A stretch of DNA of 46,747 nucleotides from the NCBI GenBank assembly GCA_947594335.1, contig CANQEC010000001.1, positions 1 to 46,747 of the forward strand, given 5' to 3'. Under the pieces are notes generated by a model. The model saw only the letters and a list, made by a program, of their open reading frames with translations, was not told where the DNA came from and ran no database searches. A program made the position numbers and the translations under genes. How positions within the stretch are numbered: the stretch's first letter is position 1; every line of letters begins with the position of its first letter. Shown one piece after another: positions 16,198 to 24,567 of this stretch. Source of the DNA: an uncultured Lachnospiraceae bacterium (lineage in GTDB: Bacteria; Bacillota; Clostridia; Lachnospirales; Lachnospiraceae).

Positions 16198-17508
16198 ATG
16201 AATTATACGGAAGCAGTCGCTTATATTGAAGATATACCGAAATTTACAAAAAAGAACAAGCCGGAAAATACGCTTGAGATGGTCAGAAGACTCGGGCATC
16301 CGGAACGGAAGATGAAGGTGATCCATGTCGCGGGGACGAACGGAAAGGGATCGGTCTGCGCGTTCCTCTCCTCGATTTTGACAAGGGCGGAAAAGCGGAC
16401 AGGCCTGTTTACGTCGCCGCATCTGGTTGAGATCACGGAGCGCTTCCAGATTAACGGGGAACAGGTGCGGCATGAAGTCTTCGCGGATGCGTTCACCCGC
16501 GTAAAGCAGACGGTGGATGAGATGATCGCGGACGGATATGCGCATCCGGCCTATTTTGAGCTGCTGTTTGGCGTGGGACTTCTGATCTTTGAGCAGGAGA
16601 AGGTGGAATATCTGGTGATGGAGACAGGACTTGGCGGCAGGCTCGACGCCACAAATCTGGTCGAGCATCCGATCGTGACGGTTCTCACCAGCATCAGCAT
16701 GGACCATATGGAGTATCTCGGGAATACGGTCGGAGAGATTGCCCGGGAAAAGGCAGGGATCATCAAGGAAGGAGTGCCTGTCGTCTACGACGGGCGCGTG
16801 CCGGAGGCGGAGCGCGTGATCCTGGACGAGGCCGCGAAAAAGCATGCGAAGGCGTATCCCTATTATGCCGGGATGACGGAAATACTGGATAAAACGGATA
16901 AAAGCATTGATTTTATCCTGAATTACAAGTATGATGATGAAAGAGGACAAAGCCGGGATTCTTCCGTGAAGATCACGGTTCCTTATCTTGCGGAGTATCA
17001 GCTGGTGAACAGTTCGCTCGCGGTGATGGCCATGCGCGCGGTCGATCCGGGCAGAAAAGTCAGCGATAAGGAGATAGCCGAAGCGATCTGCGCGACGAGG
17101 TGGCAGGGCCGGATGGAGACGGTGATGCCGGGTGTCGTGCTGGACGGCGCGCACAACGCGGACGGAATCCGTGAGTTTATCCGCACGGTGGCCGGTGTGC
17201 AGGAGCGCAGGGATGTCTCGCTGCTGTTTTCCGCGGTGGCGGATAAGGAGTATGAGAAGATGATACGCGAGATCTGCGAGGAGGCACATTTTTCCCGCAT
17301 AACGGTGACACAGGTCGGAGGGGTGCGTGCTGTGCCGGCCGGGCAGCTTGCCGGCGTATTCCGAAAGTACACGGACGCGCCTGTGGAAGCGTACGCGTCT
17401 GTAAAGGAAGCTTTTGAGGCGGCGCTTGCGGGGCGCGGGGACGGAATGCTGTTCTGCGCCGGATCGCTGTATCTGGTCGGGGAACTGAAAGCGGTCATGC
17501 GCGCGTGA
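16198..17508 (+). CDS. folC: Bifunctional folylpolyglutamate synthase/dihydrofolate synthase
   Basis: A 436-residue member of the Mur-ligase-like FolC family, which adds glutamate to folates (and to dihydropteroate, making dihydrofolate) using ATP. The P-loop GTNGKGS is at residues 46-52. Other family motifs are TSPHLVEITERFQING, ETGLGGRLDATN, TSISMDHMEYLGNTVGEIAREKAGI, and in the C-terminal domain RWQGRME and LDGAHNADGI. The ATG at 16198 begins the conserved MNYTEAVAYIEDI segment; longer in-frame starts (from 16012) would add about 60 non-conserved residues across the promoter. The length is normal for the family. Confidence 0.95.
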   Translation: MNYTEAVAYIEDIPKFTKKNKPENTLEMVRRLGHPERKMKVIHVAGTNGKGSVCAFLSSILTRAEKRTGLFTSPHLVEITERFQINGEQVRHEVFADAFTRVKQTVDEMIADGYAHPAYFELLFGVGLLIFEQEKVEYLVMETGLGGRLDATNLVEHPIVTVLTSISMDHMEYLGNTVGEIAREKAGIIKEGVPVVYDGRVPEAERVILDEAAKKHAKAYPYYAGMTEILDKTDKSIDFILNYKYDDERGQSRDSSVKITVPYLAEYQLVNSSLAVMAMRAVDPGRKVSDKEIAEAICATRWQGRMETVMPGVVLDGAHNADGIREFIRTVAGVQERRDVSLLFSAVADKEYEKMIREICEEAHFSRITVTQVGGVRAVPAGQLAGVFRKYTDAPVEAYASVKEAFEAALAGRGDGMLFCAGSLYLVGELKAVMRA

Positions 17509-17563
17509 ACTGTGACCGGATGCGGCGGGGGAACCGCGCGGCATGTTCTGATCCATTCATGCA

Positions 17564-17648
17564 CAGGCTCGTGTAAGGAAACCGGCTGCTGGCGCAGCAC
17601 ATGGGCCGCGCAGACGAGCAGGAGGAAAAGCCGCCTCCTACTCAGTCA
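17564..17648 (+). repeat. Two-hairpin dispersed repeat, copy B
   Basis: CAGGCTCGTGTAAGGAA, then GGCTGCTGGCGCAGC, GGGCCGCGCAGACGAG, and a second hairpin AGGAGG / CCTCCT. It shares its layout with copies at 7037, 33719 and 35620. It lies between folC and the next small gene. Confidence 0.8.
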
Positions 17649-17675
17649 AAGTATAGAAGGGTAAGAGGGGTACGG

Positions 17676-17840
17676 ATGATTAATTACGAAGAAGAACTGA
17701 AAAAATTCCATCCGAGCATGGATGTGAACGAGGCGGAAGACGCGATCTACAGCCGTGACTTTACAGATGTCACGGATATCCTCAAGGAGATGATCAAAGA
17801 GGAAAAGAAAAACAGAAGGCAGGGGAAAGGGATCGGATGA
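17676..17840 (+). CDS. Small conserved hypothetical protein (54 aa)
   Basis: A 54-residue acidic-to-basic, probably helical cytoplasmic protein: MINYEEELKKFHPSMDV, then DVTDILKEMIKEEKKNR. The start was chosen at 17676, after GGGTAAGAGGGG. An upstream in-frame ATG at 17601 would translate through the dispersed repeat. Its stop overlaps the next gene in an ATGA, indicating coupled translation. I do not recognise the family. The tight coupling suggests a functional link to the zinc-ribbon/TPR protein. Confidence 0.7.
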   Translation: MINYEEELKKFHPSMDVNEAEDAIYSRDFTDVTDILKEMIKEEKKNRRQGKGIG

Positions 17841-19555
17841 GATGTATTTACTGTAATACCCCTCTTTCTGCGATTGATTACTGTACGGGGTGCGGCGCTG
17901 ACATTACGCTCCAGAAGCGTATTGTGAGAGTATCCAATCTTCTGTACAATGAAGGGCTGGAAAAGGCCAGGGTCCGCGATGTTGAGGGGGCGATCGCGGC
18001 TCTGAAGAGAAGCCTGAAATTTAATAAAGAGAATATCGACGCGAGGAATCTGCTCGGTCTGTGCTACATGGAGACCGGGGAGGTGGTTTCCGCTCTCTGC
18101 GAATGGGTTGTCAGCAAAAACATGAAGCAGACCGACAACCTGGCGGATCATTATCTTGATCTGCTCCAGTCGAATAAAAACAAGCTGGATCTGATCAATC
18201 AGACGATACGCAAGTACAACCAGTCGGTGCTCTACTGCCGCCAGGACAATGAGGATATGGCGATCATCCAGCTCAAAAAGGTGATCAGCCAGAATCCGAA
18301 GTTTGTCAAGGCGTACCAGCTTCTGGCGCTTTTGTATATGAAAAGGCAGGAGTACGAGCGCGCCCGGAAGCTTCTTAAGAAAGCGGCTTACATTGACAAG
18401 ACAAATACGACGACGCTTCGTTATCTGCAGGAGATAGAGGAGGCGACCGGAAAGGGCACGAACCTCGAGAAGCGCCGGCGCCACCCCGAGAAGGAAGAGG
18501 AGGAGGTTTCCGGTACGCTGCGCTATATGAGCGGCACGGAGATGATCATTCAGCCGACCACGTTCCGGGACAGCTCCACGATTGCGACGTTTATCAATAT
18601 CATTCTGGGCATGCTTCTCGGAGGAGCCGTCGTATGGTTTCTGATCGTGCCGGCAAGCAGGCAGAATACGAATGACGCGGCAAACCGCATGGTAAATGAC
18701 GCAAATACAAAGCTCGCGTCCGAATCGGTGCGGGTGCAGGAACTGGAGGACGAGATCTCCGGGTATCTGCAGCAGGTGGACGACGCGAATCAGGAGCGCG
18801 ACGACGCCAATGACAGGGCGAAGAGCTACGATGATCTTCTGGCCGTCGCCAATACCTTTATCACAGGGGATGAATCGACCGCGGCCGGGATGGTGACCAG
18901 TCTGGACGGGGAAGCGTTTGAGGACAACGCGCTGACGCTGTACAACAGTCTGCTGGGCGCGGTGCAGAGCAATTTGTTCCTGCAGTATTTTAATTCGGGG
19001 ACGACGGCTTACGCCCAGAACGACTACAATTCCGCGGTGACGCAGCTTACGGCGGCAGTGGAAGCGGATCCGCAGAGACAGCAGGACAAGCACAGGGACG
19101 CGCTCTGGTATCTGGCATACGCTTATTATAATCTGGGCAATCAGTCGAAGGCGGCTGAGGTGTTCGGCCAGGTCGCGGAATATTATCCGCAGTCCGAGTA
19201 CGGAAAGCTGGCGAAACAGTATCTCGATACGTGGGGGATTTCCGCGGGTTCTTCCGGCGCGGCGCCGCAGGACGCGGACGCGGCGGCCATGAGCGGACTC
19301 GGAGCCGATGCCCCGCAGCAGCCCGTTCCGTCGGGCGGAGAAGGAGAGAACCCTTCGCCGGAAGGCGTCGGGACAGGCGGAGGAGAAAATCCTTCGCCGG
19401 GAGATGCCGGGACCGGGGACGGAACAGGCGGACAGAATACGGGAAGCGGATACGGGGACGGAACCTGGGATATGTCGGATGTCGCGTGGACGGATCCGAA
19501 CACAGGACTGATGTACGATATGTATGGAAATATGCTGCCGGGTCAGCAGCAGTGA
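17837..19555 (+). CDS. Transmembrane zinc-ribbon/TPR protein
   Basis: A 572-residue protein with an unusual domain order. An N-terminal zinc ribbon (Cys3, Cys6, Cys16, Cys19: CIYC and CTGC) is followed by TPR-type helix pairs at about 30-215 (VEGAIAALKRSLKFN, YERARKLLKKAAYID). A basic/acidic linker precedes one transmembrane helix at about 250-275 (FINIILGMLLGGAVVWFLIV). A coiled coil (280-335) and a second TPR region (390-470; YNSAVTQLTAAVEADP) follow. The Pro/Gly/Glu-rich tail carries two GENPSP repeats. The topology is thus cytoplasmic zinc ribbon and TPRs, with extracellular coiled coil and TPRs. It overlaps the upstream 54-aa gene by 4 bp. It is likely a scaffold; the function is unknown. 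Confidence 0.8.
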   Translation: MRCIYCNTPLSAIDYCTGCGADITLQKRIVRVSNLLYNEGLEKARVRDVEGAIAALKRSLKFNKENIDARNLLGLCYMETGEVVSALCEWVVSKNMKQTDNLADHYLDLLQSNKNKLDLINQTIRKYNQSVLYCRQDNEDMAIIQLKKVISQNPKFVKAYQLLALLYMKRQEYERARKLLKKAAYIDKTNTTTLRYLQEIEEATGKGTNLEKRRRHPEKEEEEVSGTLRYMSGTEMIIQPTTFRDSSTIATFINIILGMLLGGAVVWFLIVPASRQNTNDAANRMVNDANTKLASESVRVQELEDEISGYLQQVDDANQERDDANDRAKSYDDLLAVANTFITGDESTAAGMVTSLDGEAFEDNALTLYNSLLGAVQSNLFLQYFNSGTTAYAQNDYNSAVTQLTAAVEADPQRQQDKHRDALWYLAYAYYNLGNQSKAAEVFGQVAEYYPQSEYGKLAKQYLDTWGISAGSSGAAPQDADAAAMSGLGADAPQQPVPSGGEGENPSPEGVGTGGGENPSPGDAGTGDGTGGQNTGSGYGDGTWDMSDVAWTDPNTGLMYDMYGNMLPGQQQ

Positions 19556-19616
19556 CGCATTGTAAAAATGAAACCCTGATTTTGGCGGGCAGGAAATTTT
19601 GCGGGAAACTTCAAAG

Positions 19617-19663
19617 CAGGGGCACGATACCAGAGATAAAGAGGTACCGTGTCCCTGTTTTTT
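19617..19663 (+). terminator. Terminator after the zinc-ribbon/TPR gene
   Basis: A 15-bp stem, CAGGGGCACGATACC with GGTACCGTGTCCCTG, is followed by TTTTTT at 19658-19663. Confidence 0.9.
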
Positions 19664-19725
19664 CGTATGCAGGGCCGCACGTACAGCGGGAATGAGAAGC
19701 AGACAAAGCAAGGGAGGATGCGGAT

Positions 19726-20079
19726 ATGGAATGTTTTGACGTGCGCGGGACAACATTGTTTGTGAAGCTGCCGCCGGAGATTGATCATCACAATGCGGAG
19801 GAGCTGCGAAAGGAGGCGGACAGGCTTCTGAAGAAAAGGCTGATCCGCCGGATGGTATTCGATTTTGAAAAGACTGTTTTCATGGACAGCTCGGGGATCG
19901 GAATGATCATGGGGCGGTACAAAATAATGCGCTTTATGGGCGGGGATGTGACCGCGGTGCATGTGAACGACAGGATGCGCAGGATTCTGAAGATGTCGGG
20001 AATCTGCAAGCTGATCGATATCTGTGATGAGGCGCCGGGGGCGCAGGATACAGAGCTCTCCGGTTCGCGCGGGCGGTGA
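19726..20079 (+). CDS. spoIIAA: Anti-sigma F factor antagonist SpoIIAA
   Basis: A 117-residue STAS-domain protein that releases sigma F by binding SpoIIAB during early sporulation. The phosphorylatable serine lies in the FMDSSGIGMI motif (DSSG at residues 54-57), matching Ser58 of B. subtilis. The N-terminal strand and the LPPEIDHHNAEELRKEAD helix are typical. AAGGGAGGATGCGGAT precedes the ATG. It heads the spoIIA operon. A sigma-H promoter is expected by analogy, but I could not identify a convincing one in 19664-19725. Confidence 0.95.
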   Translation: MECFDVRGTTLFVKLPPEIDHHNAEELRKEADRLLKKRLIRRMVFDFEKTVFMDSSGIGMIMGRYKIMRFMGGDVTAVHVNDRMRRILKMSGICKLIDICDEAPGAQDTELSGSRGR

Positions 20080-20222
20080 ACGCTCCCGTGGGAAATACCG
20101 TTTTTTATGGCGGACGGCGCGGCGGACGGAATCTGCGGGCAGGCCGGGGATCTGCCCTGCCGGACATTAAGGGTCATGCCGCGTCAGGCGGGAGGCTGTG
20201 AGGAAATGGAGGGGAAAAGGAT
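20080..20222 (+). other. spoIIAA-spoIIAB spacer with hairpin
   Basis: 143 bp separate spoIIAA and spoIIAB, where B. subtilis has an overlap. The spacer contains a small stem GGGCAG/CTGCCC (20137-20142 and 20152-20157) and no U-run. No gene is visible. Confidence 0.5.
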
Positions 20223-20669
20223 ATGCAGCGAAACGAGATGAAACTGGAATTTGACAGCCGCTCATGCAACGAGGGGTTTGCGCGGGTTGCGGTCGCGGCG
20301 TTTATGACGCAGCTGAATCCGACGCTTGAGGAGGTGGCGGATGTAAAAACCGCCGTATCGGAGGCTGTAACAAACGCGATCATCCACGCGTATGAGGGCG
20401 ATGTGCGCAAGATTGAGATCGAATCCTGGATCGAGGGAGATCTCCTGACAGTCGCCGTCAGGGATACGGGCAGGGGAATTGCGGATATAAAGCGCGCGAT
20501 GGAGCCGATGTTTACGACGAAGGCGGAATGCGACCGCGCGGGCATGGGATTTGCCTTTATGGAAGCCTTTATGGATTCTCTCAGGGTGGAGTCTGAGCCG
20601 GGACGCGGGACATGTGTGACAATGACAAAGCATATCACAAGAGAACAAAACAAATATGAAAGGCAGTGA
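20223..20669 (+). CDS. spoIIAB: Anti-sigma F factor SpoIIAB (serine kinase)
   Basis: A 148-residue GHKL-type ATPase that holds sigma F inactive and phosphorylates SpoIIAA. The N-box SEAVTNAIIHAY (residues 46-57) supplies Mg/ATP ligands, G1 is DTGRGIADI (81-89), and the G2 lid is AGMGFAFM near 105-112. The length is as usual for the family. It starts after GGAGGGGAAAAGGAT. Its stop overlaps the possible GTG start of sigF, indicating coupled expression. Confidence 0.96.
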   Translation: MQRNEMKLEFDSRSCNEGFARVAVAAFMTQLNPTLEEVADVKTAVSEAVTNAIIHAYEGDVRKIEIESWIEGDLLTVAVRDTGRGIADIKRAMEPMFTTKAECDRAGMGFAFMEAFMDSLRVESEPGRGTCVTMTKHITREQNKYERQ

Positions 20670-20677
20670 TCTGGCGG

Positions 20678-21397
20678 ATGGAACATACCCTTGCGTTGAT
20701 TCAGCGTGTACACGAAGGGGATAAAGATGCCAGAGAACAGATCGTGGAAGAAAACATGGGGCTGGTGTTCGCGATCGTCCGGCGCTTCCAGGGAAGAGGC
20801 TGCGAGAAGGAGGATCTGATACAGATCGGCTGTATCGGACTGCTGAAGGCGATTGACAATTTCAACAGCGGGTTTGACGTGCGCTTTTCGACATACGCTG
20901 TGCCGATGATAACAGGTGAGATCAAAAGATATCTGCGGGATAACGACGGAATGATCCATGTCAGCCGCATGCTCAGGGAATCTGCCGCGAAGGCTTACCG
21001 CGCGCGGGAACTGCTGGAGAAGAAGACAGGAACGGAGCCGACGATGGAGGAAATCTCCCGGGAGACAGGGATCTGCGTGGAGGATCTTGTGCTTGCGATG
21101 GAGGCGGTCGCTGACGTGGAATCCTTCAGCCAGACCGTCTACAGCGGAGACGGAACGCCGGTCCTTCTGGGAGACAGGCTGCCGGATCGTCAGGACAGAA
21201 ATGAGGAGCTTTTAAACCGCATGCTGCTGGCCCAGCTGCTGGAGCTTCTGGAAGAGAAGGAGCAGGAGATCATCCGGCTGCGCTATTTTGAGGATCAGAC
21301 GCAGGTACAGGTGGCCGGGCGGCTCGGCATGACGCAGGTGCAGGTATCGCGCGCGGAGAAAAGAATTCTGAAAAAGCTGCGGGAGGCAGGACGGTAA
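20678..21397 (+). CDS. sigF: RNA polymerase sporulation sigma factor SigF
   Basis: A 239-residue forespore sigma factor (SpoIIAC). Region 2 is DLIQIGCIGLLKAIDNF and the promoter-recognition/melting segment FSTYAVPMITGEIKRYLRD. Region 3 follows (TMEEISRETGICVEDL). Region 4 carries the helix-turn-helix (LRYFEDQTQVQVAGRLGMTQVQVSRAE). The order spoIIAA-spoIIAB-sigma supports sigma F rather than sigma G. The start is uncertain: ATG at 20678 is used here; a GTG at 20666 overlaps the spoIIAB stop and would add four residues. Confidence 0.95.
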   Translation: MEHTLALIQRVHEGDKDAREQIVEENMGLVFAIVRRFQGRGCEKEDLIQIGCIGLLKAIDNFNSGFDVRFSTYAVPMITGEIKRYLRDNDGMIHVSRMLRESAAKAYRARELLEKKTGTEPTMEEISRETGICVEDLVLAMEAVADVESFSQTVYSGDGTPVLLGDRLPDRQDRNEELLNRMLLAQLLELLEEKEQEIIRLRYFEDQTQVQVAGRLGMTQVQVSRAEKRILKKLREAGR

Positions 21398-21448
21398 AAG
21401 GTGCGCAGGCCCAGGCATCAAAAAATTATTCAACCCGGACGAACGGCA

Positions 21449-21477
21449 TTGTATTTCCTGTTCAAATCTTTTATAAT
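21449..21477 (+). promoter_or_regulatory. Promoter of the polysaccharide deacetylase gene
   Basis: TTGTAT (21449-21454), a 17-bp spacer and a perfect TATAAT (21472-21477). It implies a leader of about 146 nt. Confidence 0.75.
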
Positions 21478-21488
21478 GTGGTTGATCA

Positions 21489-21593
21489 GCAGAGATCAGT
21501 ATTTGTATATCAGGCCGGGATATGCCCGCTTTTGGACGGTGAGCGATGCCGCGTCAGCGGCGGGATTCAAATTTCGTCTGATATATTCTCTGC
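21489..21593 (+). ncRNA. Candidate structured leader RNA before the deacetylase gene
   Basis: A closing stem GCAGAGA (21489-21495)/TCTCTGC (21587-21593) stacks on TATATCAG (21506-21513)/CTGATATA (21578-21585). They are separated by a 10-nt bulge (TCAGTATTTG) opposite one base. Inside are hairpins CGGG/CCCG (21516-21528) and GCCGC-GTCA-GCGGC (21548-21561), giving a multi-branch junction. It lies between a strong promoter and the gene. I do not recognise a known riboswitch class. Confidence 0.45.
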
Positions 21594-21629
21594 AAAGGAT
21601 ACAATGCATAAAGAGGGAGAAGAGAGACT

Positions 21630-22970
21630 ATGAAAAGAGCGCGCAAAATTATCGCGGGGCTGTTTGTTCTGGCGGTACTGATGATGTTTCCGTCCATCTC
21701 CGCACAGGCGTCTGTGACGAAGGCAAAGCCATATGAACTGAAGAATGTGACGAAGGCGGAGGAGCGGGCCGGAAAATGGGTGAAAAAGGACGGCCGCTTT
21801 TATTTCAGCCCCGCGGAAGGGGAACCGGTCGCGGACAGATGGATCACTCTGAACGACAGCGTGTATTATCTGGATGCCGAAGGATGCCGCACGACCGGCT
21901 GGATTTCCTTTAACGGGGAACGCTATTATATGGACAAGAACGGGAAGCTTCATAAGGGCTGGCTGAAAATGGACGGGGAAACGTACTACCTGAAAAAAAG
22001 CAGCGGCAAACTGGCAAGAGGCTTCTGCAAAATCGGGAAAGCGGTATATTTCTTTTCCCAGACCAGGGGCGCGATGCGGACAGGCTGGCGCACCATTGAC
22101 GGGAAACGGTATTATTTTGATTCCAAAACAGGGAAGATGGCGGTTTCCAAGTGGGTGAAAAAGGGAAGCAGCTATTATTATCTCAACGCCTCAGGCGTGC
22201 TGCAGAAATCCAAATGGGTGAAGGTGGGCGACAAAAAATATTACCTGGACAAAAAAGGCGCCAGGGTGACGGGGACAGTCAAGATCGGGAAGAAGACGTA
22301 CCATTTTGACGAGGAAGGAGTCTATAAGCCGTCCTGGCTTGGCAAAGTCATCAATCCGTCCAAACCGATGGTTGCCCTGACTTTTGACGACGGCCCAGGG
22401 AAGTATACGGAAAGACTGCTGAAATGCCTGAAGAAGTATAATGTAAAAGCAACCTTTTTCATGGTGGGATCCCGCGTCCCGCTCTACCCGAAGGCTGTGA
22501 AGCTCATGGCAAATTACGGCTGCGAGCTTGGGAATCACACGTATGATCACCCGTTTTTGACAAAGCTCTCCAAGGCGTCGATCAAGTCGCAGCTGTCGAA
22601 GACAAGCGCGAATATTAAGAAGGCATGCGGGGAGACTCCGACGCTGGTGAGGCTTCCTTACGGGGACGGGGCGTTCAGCAAAACGGTATTGTCCGTCATC
22701 GAGAAGCCTTCCATTTACTGGTCGATCGACACGAAGGATTACATGTATCTGGGCAATCCGCAGCATACGGTCGACGCGGTGGTGAAGCACGTAAAAAGCG
22801 GAGACATCGTCCTGATGCATGACATTCATTATTCCTCTGTGGTCGCCGCAGAGAAAATTATCCCGGCTCTGATCAAAAAGGGATATCAGCTCGTTACGGT
22901 AAGTGAACTTGCAAAATACAAAGGAAAGACCACTTTGAAAAACGGAAAAACGTACAAGGAATTTCGCTGA
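21630..22970 (+). CDS. Polysaccharide deacetylase with cell-wall-binding repeats
   Basis: A 446-residue secreted enzyme. The signal peptide is at residues 1-27 (cleavage near AQA-S). Residues about 45-235 hold roughly eight choline/glucan-binding-type repeats with the W-x-x-x-x-x-x-x-Y-Y-L/F/M-x-x-x-G pattern (for example GWLKMDGETYYLKKSSGKL), which should anchor it to the cell envelope. The C-terminal NodB domain has TFDDGP at 251-256 (catalytic and metal Asp), the metal-binding NHTYDHP near 301, RLPYGDG, and LMHDIH near 396. It probably deacetylates peptidoglycan or another wall glycan. The start follows AGAGGGAGAAGAGAG. It is monocistronic with its own promoter and structured leader. Confidence 0.9.
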   Translation: MKRARKIIAGLFVLAVLMMFPSISAQASVTKAKPYELKNVTKAEERAGKWVKKDGRFYFSPAEGEPVADRWITLNDSVYYLDAEGCRTTGWISFNGERYYMDKNGKLHKGWLKMDGETYYLKKSSGKLARGFCKIGKAVYFFSQTRGAMRTGWRTIDGKRYYFDSKTGKMAVSKWVKKGSSYYYLNASGVLQKSKWVKVGDKKYYLDKKGARVTGTVKIGKKTYHFDEEGVYKPSWLGKVINPSKPMVALTFDDGPGKYTERLLKCLKKYNVKATFFMVGSRVPLYPKAVKLMANYGCELGNHTYDHPFLTKLSKASIKSQLSKTSANIKKACGETPTLVRLPYGDGAFSKTVLSVIEKPSIYWSIDTKDYMYLGNPQHTVDAVVKHVKSGDIVLMHDIHYSSVVAAEKIIPALIKKGYQLVTVSELAKYKGKTTLKNGKTYKEFR

Positions 22971-23024
22971 GCCGCGCACTGGGGACAGTGTTTTTGAAAA
23001 CAATGCGAAAGGGGGAGAATCATT

Positions 23025-23867
23025 TTGAGGGAGATTTTGGCAGAGGTAATTACGGAAACGGTGGAGCGGCTGTGTATCGAGGCGAACGAATATCTGCCGG
23101 AGGATATCAAATGCGCGATCCGCAGCTGCCGCGCGCGGGAGGACTGGCCGGTCGCGCAGAATGTTCTGGATCAGATTATTGAGAATTTTGAGATCGCGCA
23201 GAACCAGCAGATGCCCGTCTGCCAGGATACGGGAATGGCCTGCGTGTTTCTGGAAATCGGGCAGGACGTACATATTGCAGGCGGGGACCTGAGGGAAGCC
23301 GTGGATGAGGGCGTGCGGCGCGGGTATGAAAAGGGATATCTGCGCAAATCCGTTGTGGCAGATCCCGTGCGGCGCGGCAATACCGGGGACAATACGCCGG
23401 CGATGCTTTACACGGAGATTGTGCCGGGAGAGCAGATTAAGGTGACGGTCGGACCGAAGGGCTTTGGAAGCGAGAACATGAGCGCGATCCACATGCTCAA
23501 ACCGTCCGCCGGGCTGCAGGGGATCAAAGATTTTATCCTGGAGACAGTGGAGACGGCGGGACCGAACCCCTGTCCTCCGATGGTGGTCGGAGTCGGCATC
23601 GGCGGCACGTTTGACAAGGCGGCCCTGCTGGCAAAAAAGGCGCTGATGCGGCCTGTGGATTCCGAAAATCCGGATCCGTTTTATGCGGATCTTGAAAAGG
23701 AGATGCTTGAAAAGATCAATCAGCTTGGCATCGGCCCGCAGGGGTTCGGCGGCAGGACGACGGCGATCGGCCTCAACATTGAGACGATGCCGACGCATAT
23801 CGCCGGGATGCCCTGCGCGGTCAATATCAGCTGCCATGTGACGCGGCATAAGACAGAAATTATCTGA
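23025..23867 (+). CDS. fumA: Class I fumarate hydratase, alpha subunit
   Basis: A 280-residue Fe-S hydro-lyase subunit (fumarate/tartrate dehydratase alpha type) that interconverts fumarate and malate with the beta subunit. Conserved features are PVCQDTGMACVF, a Gly-Asn-Thr-Gly-Asp-Asn-Thr-Pro segment, and CPPMVVGVGIGGTFDKAALLAKKAL; the cysteines provide cluster ligands. Translation appears to start at a TTG (23025) preceded by GAAAGGGGGAGAA. The next gene is the matching beta subunit 29 bp downstream. The L-tartrate dehydratase relatives cannot be excluded by sequence alone, but fumarase is the common assignment in Clostridia. Confidence 0.9.
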   Translation: MREILAEVITETVERLCIEANEYLPEDIKCAIRSCRAREDWPVAQNVLDQIIENFEIAQNQQMPVCQDTGMACVFLEIGQDVHIAGGDLREAVDEGVRRGYEKGYLRKSVVADPVRRGNTGDNTPAMLYTEIVPGEQIKVTVGPKGFGSENMSAIHMLKPSAGLQGIKDFILETVETAGPNPCPPMVVGVGIGGTFDKAALLAKKALMRPVDSENPDPFYADLEKEMLEKINQLGIGPQGFGGRTTAIGLNIETMPTHIAGMPCAVNISCHVTRHKTEII

Positions 23868-23896
23868 AGATATCAGAGGAAGACGGGAGGATCCTT

Positions 23897-24466
23897 ATGG
23901 ATAAATATATCACGCTGCCGCTCACAAAAGAGCTGGCAGAAACGCTGCACGCCGGCGATACGGTTTATCTGACCGGCGAAATCTATACGTCGCGCGATGC
24001 GGGGCATAAGAGAATGTGCGAGGCACTCGCGCGCGGCGAAGAGCTTCCGTTTGATCCCAGGGACGCGACGATCTACTATGTCGGCCCGTCCCCGGCAAAG
24101 CCGAGACAGGTCATCGGCTCGGCAGGGCCTACGACGAGCGGACGGATGGATGCCTATGCGCCGACGATGATGTCCGTCGGGGCCCGCGGAATGATCGGGA
24201 AGGGTGCGCGCCTTCCTGAAGTCGTCGAGGCGATGAAAAAATACAAAGGCGTCTATTTTGGGGCGATCGGAGGGGCGGGCGCGCTGCTGGCCCGCTGCAT
24301 CAAAAAATGCGAGCTGATCGCTTACGAGGATCTCCAGGCGGAGGCGCTGCGCCGCCTGTATGTTGAAAACATGCCGCTGGTTGTGATCATCGACTGCGAG
24401 GGAAACAACCTGTACGAGACGGGAAGAGCGGCATATCTGGCCCGAACCAGACAGGAAAAACACTGA
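23897..24466 (+). CDS. fumB: Class I fumarate hydratase, beta subunit
   Basis: A 189-residue beta subunit of the split class I fumarase. Typical motifs are LHAGDTVYLTGEIYTSRDAGHKRM, YYVGPSP, IGSAGPTTSGRMDAY, and GAIGGAGALLARCIKK. ACGGGAGGATCC precedes the ATG. With the alpha subunit it forms the oxygen-sensitive 4Fe-4S enzyme linking fumarate and malate. Confidence 0.9.
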   Translation: MDKYITLPLTKELAETLHAGDTVYLTGEIYTSRDAGHKRMCEALARGEELPFDPRDATIYYVGPSPAKPRQVIGSAGPTTSGRMDAYAPTMMSVGARGMIGKGARLPEVVEAMKKYKGVYFGAIGGAGALLARCIKKCELIAYEDLQAEALRRLYVENMPLVVIIDCEGNNLYETGRAAYLARTRQEKH

Positions 24467-24474
24467 GTAAAAAC

Positions 24475-24503
24475 TTGTCATATCTTATTGTGTATGTTAA
24501 AAT
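24475..24503 (+). promoter_or_regulatory. Promoter of purL
   Basis: TTGTCA (24475-24480), a 17-bp spacer and TAAAAT (24498-24503). A short leader of about 60 nt precedes the purL SD AACGGGAGG. Confidence 0.75.
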
Positions 24504-24567
24504 TGTTGCGTGCAGACAAAGATCAATACTGCCTTATAAACGAAAACGGATAACGGGAGGTTCTTGA

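Noticed and set aside
19664..19725. Sigma-H promoter upstream of spoIIAA, and sigma-G promoter upstream of spoVAA
   Set aside because: Isolated GGAAT and AGGAAAT strings exist, but no pair with correct spacing was found at either site.
17747..19756. 669-codon minus-strand ORF
   Set aside because: A shadow of the zinc-ribbon/TPR gene; no SD, biased composition, and it also crosses the 54-aa gene and a terminator.
21489..21593. ydaO-type c-di-AMP riboswitch before the deacetylase
   Set aside because: The function would fit (cell-wall hydrolase), but the conserved ydaO core sequences are not present.
22191..23849. 552-codon minus-strand ORF
   Set aside because: Antisense to the deacetylase and fumarase alpha genes, both strongly supported by motifs.
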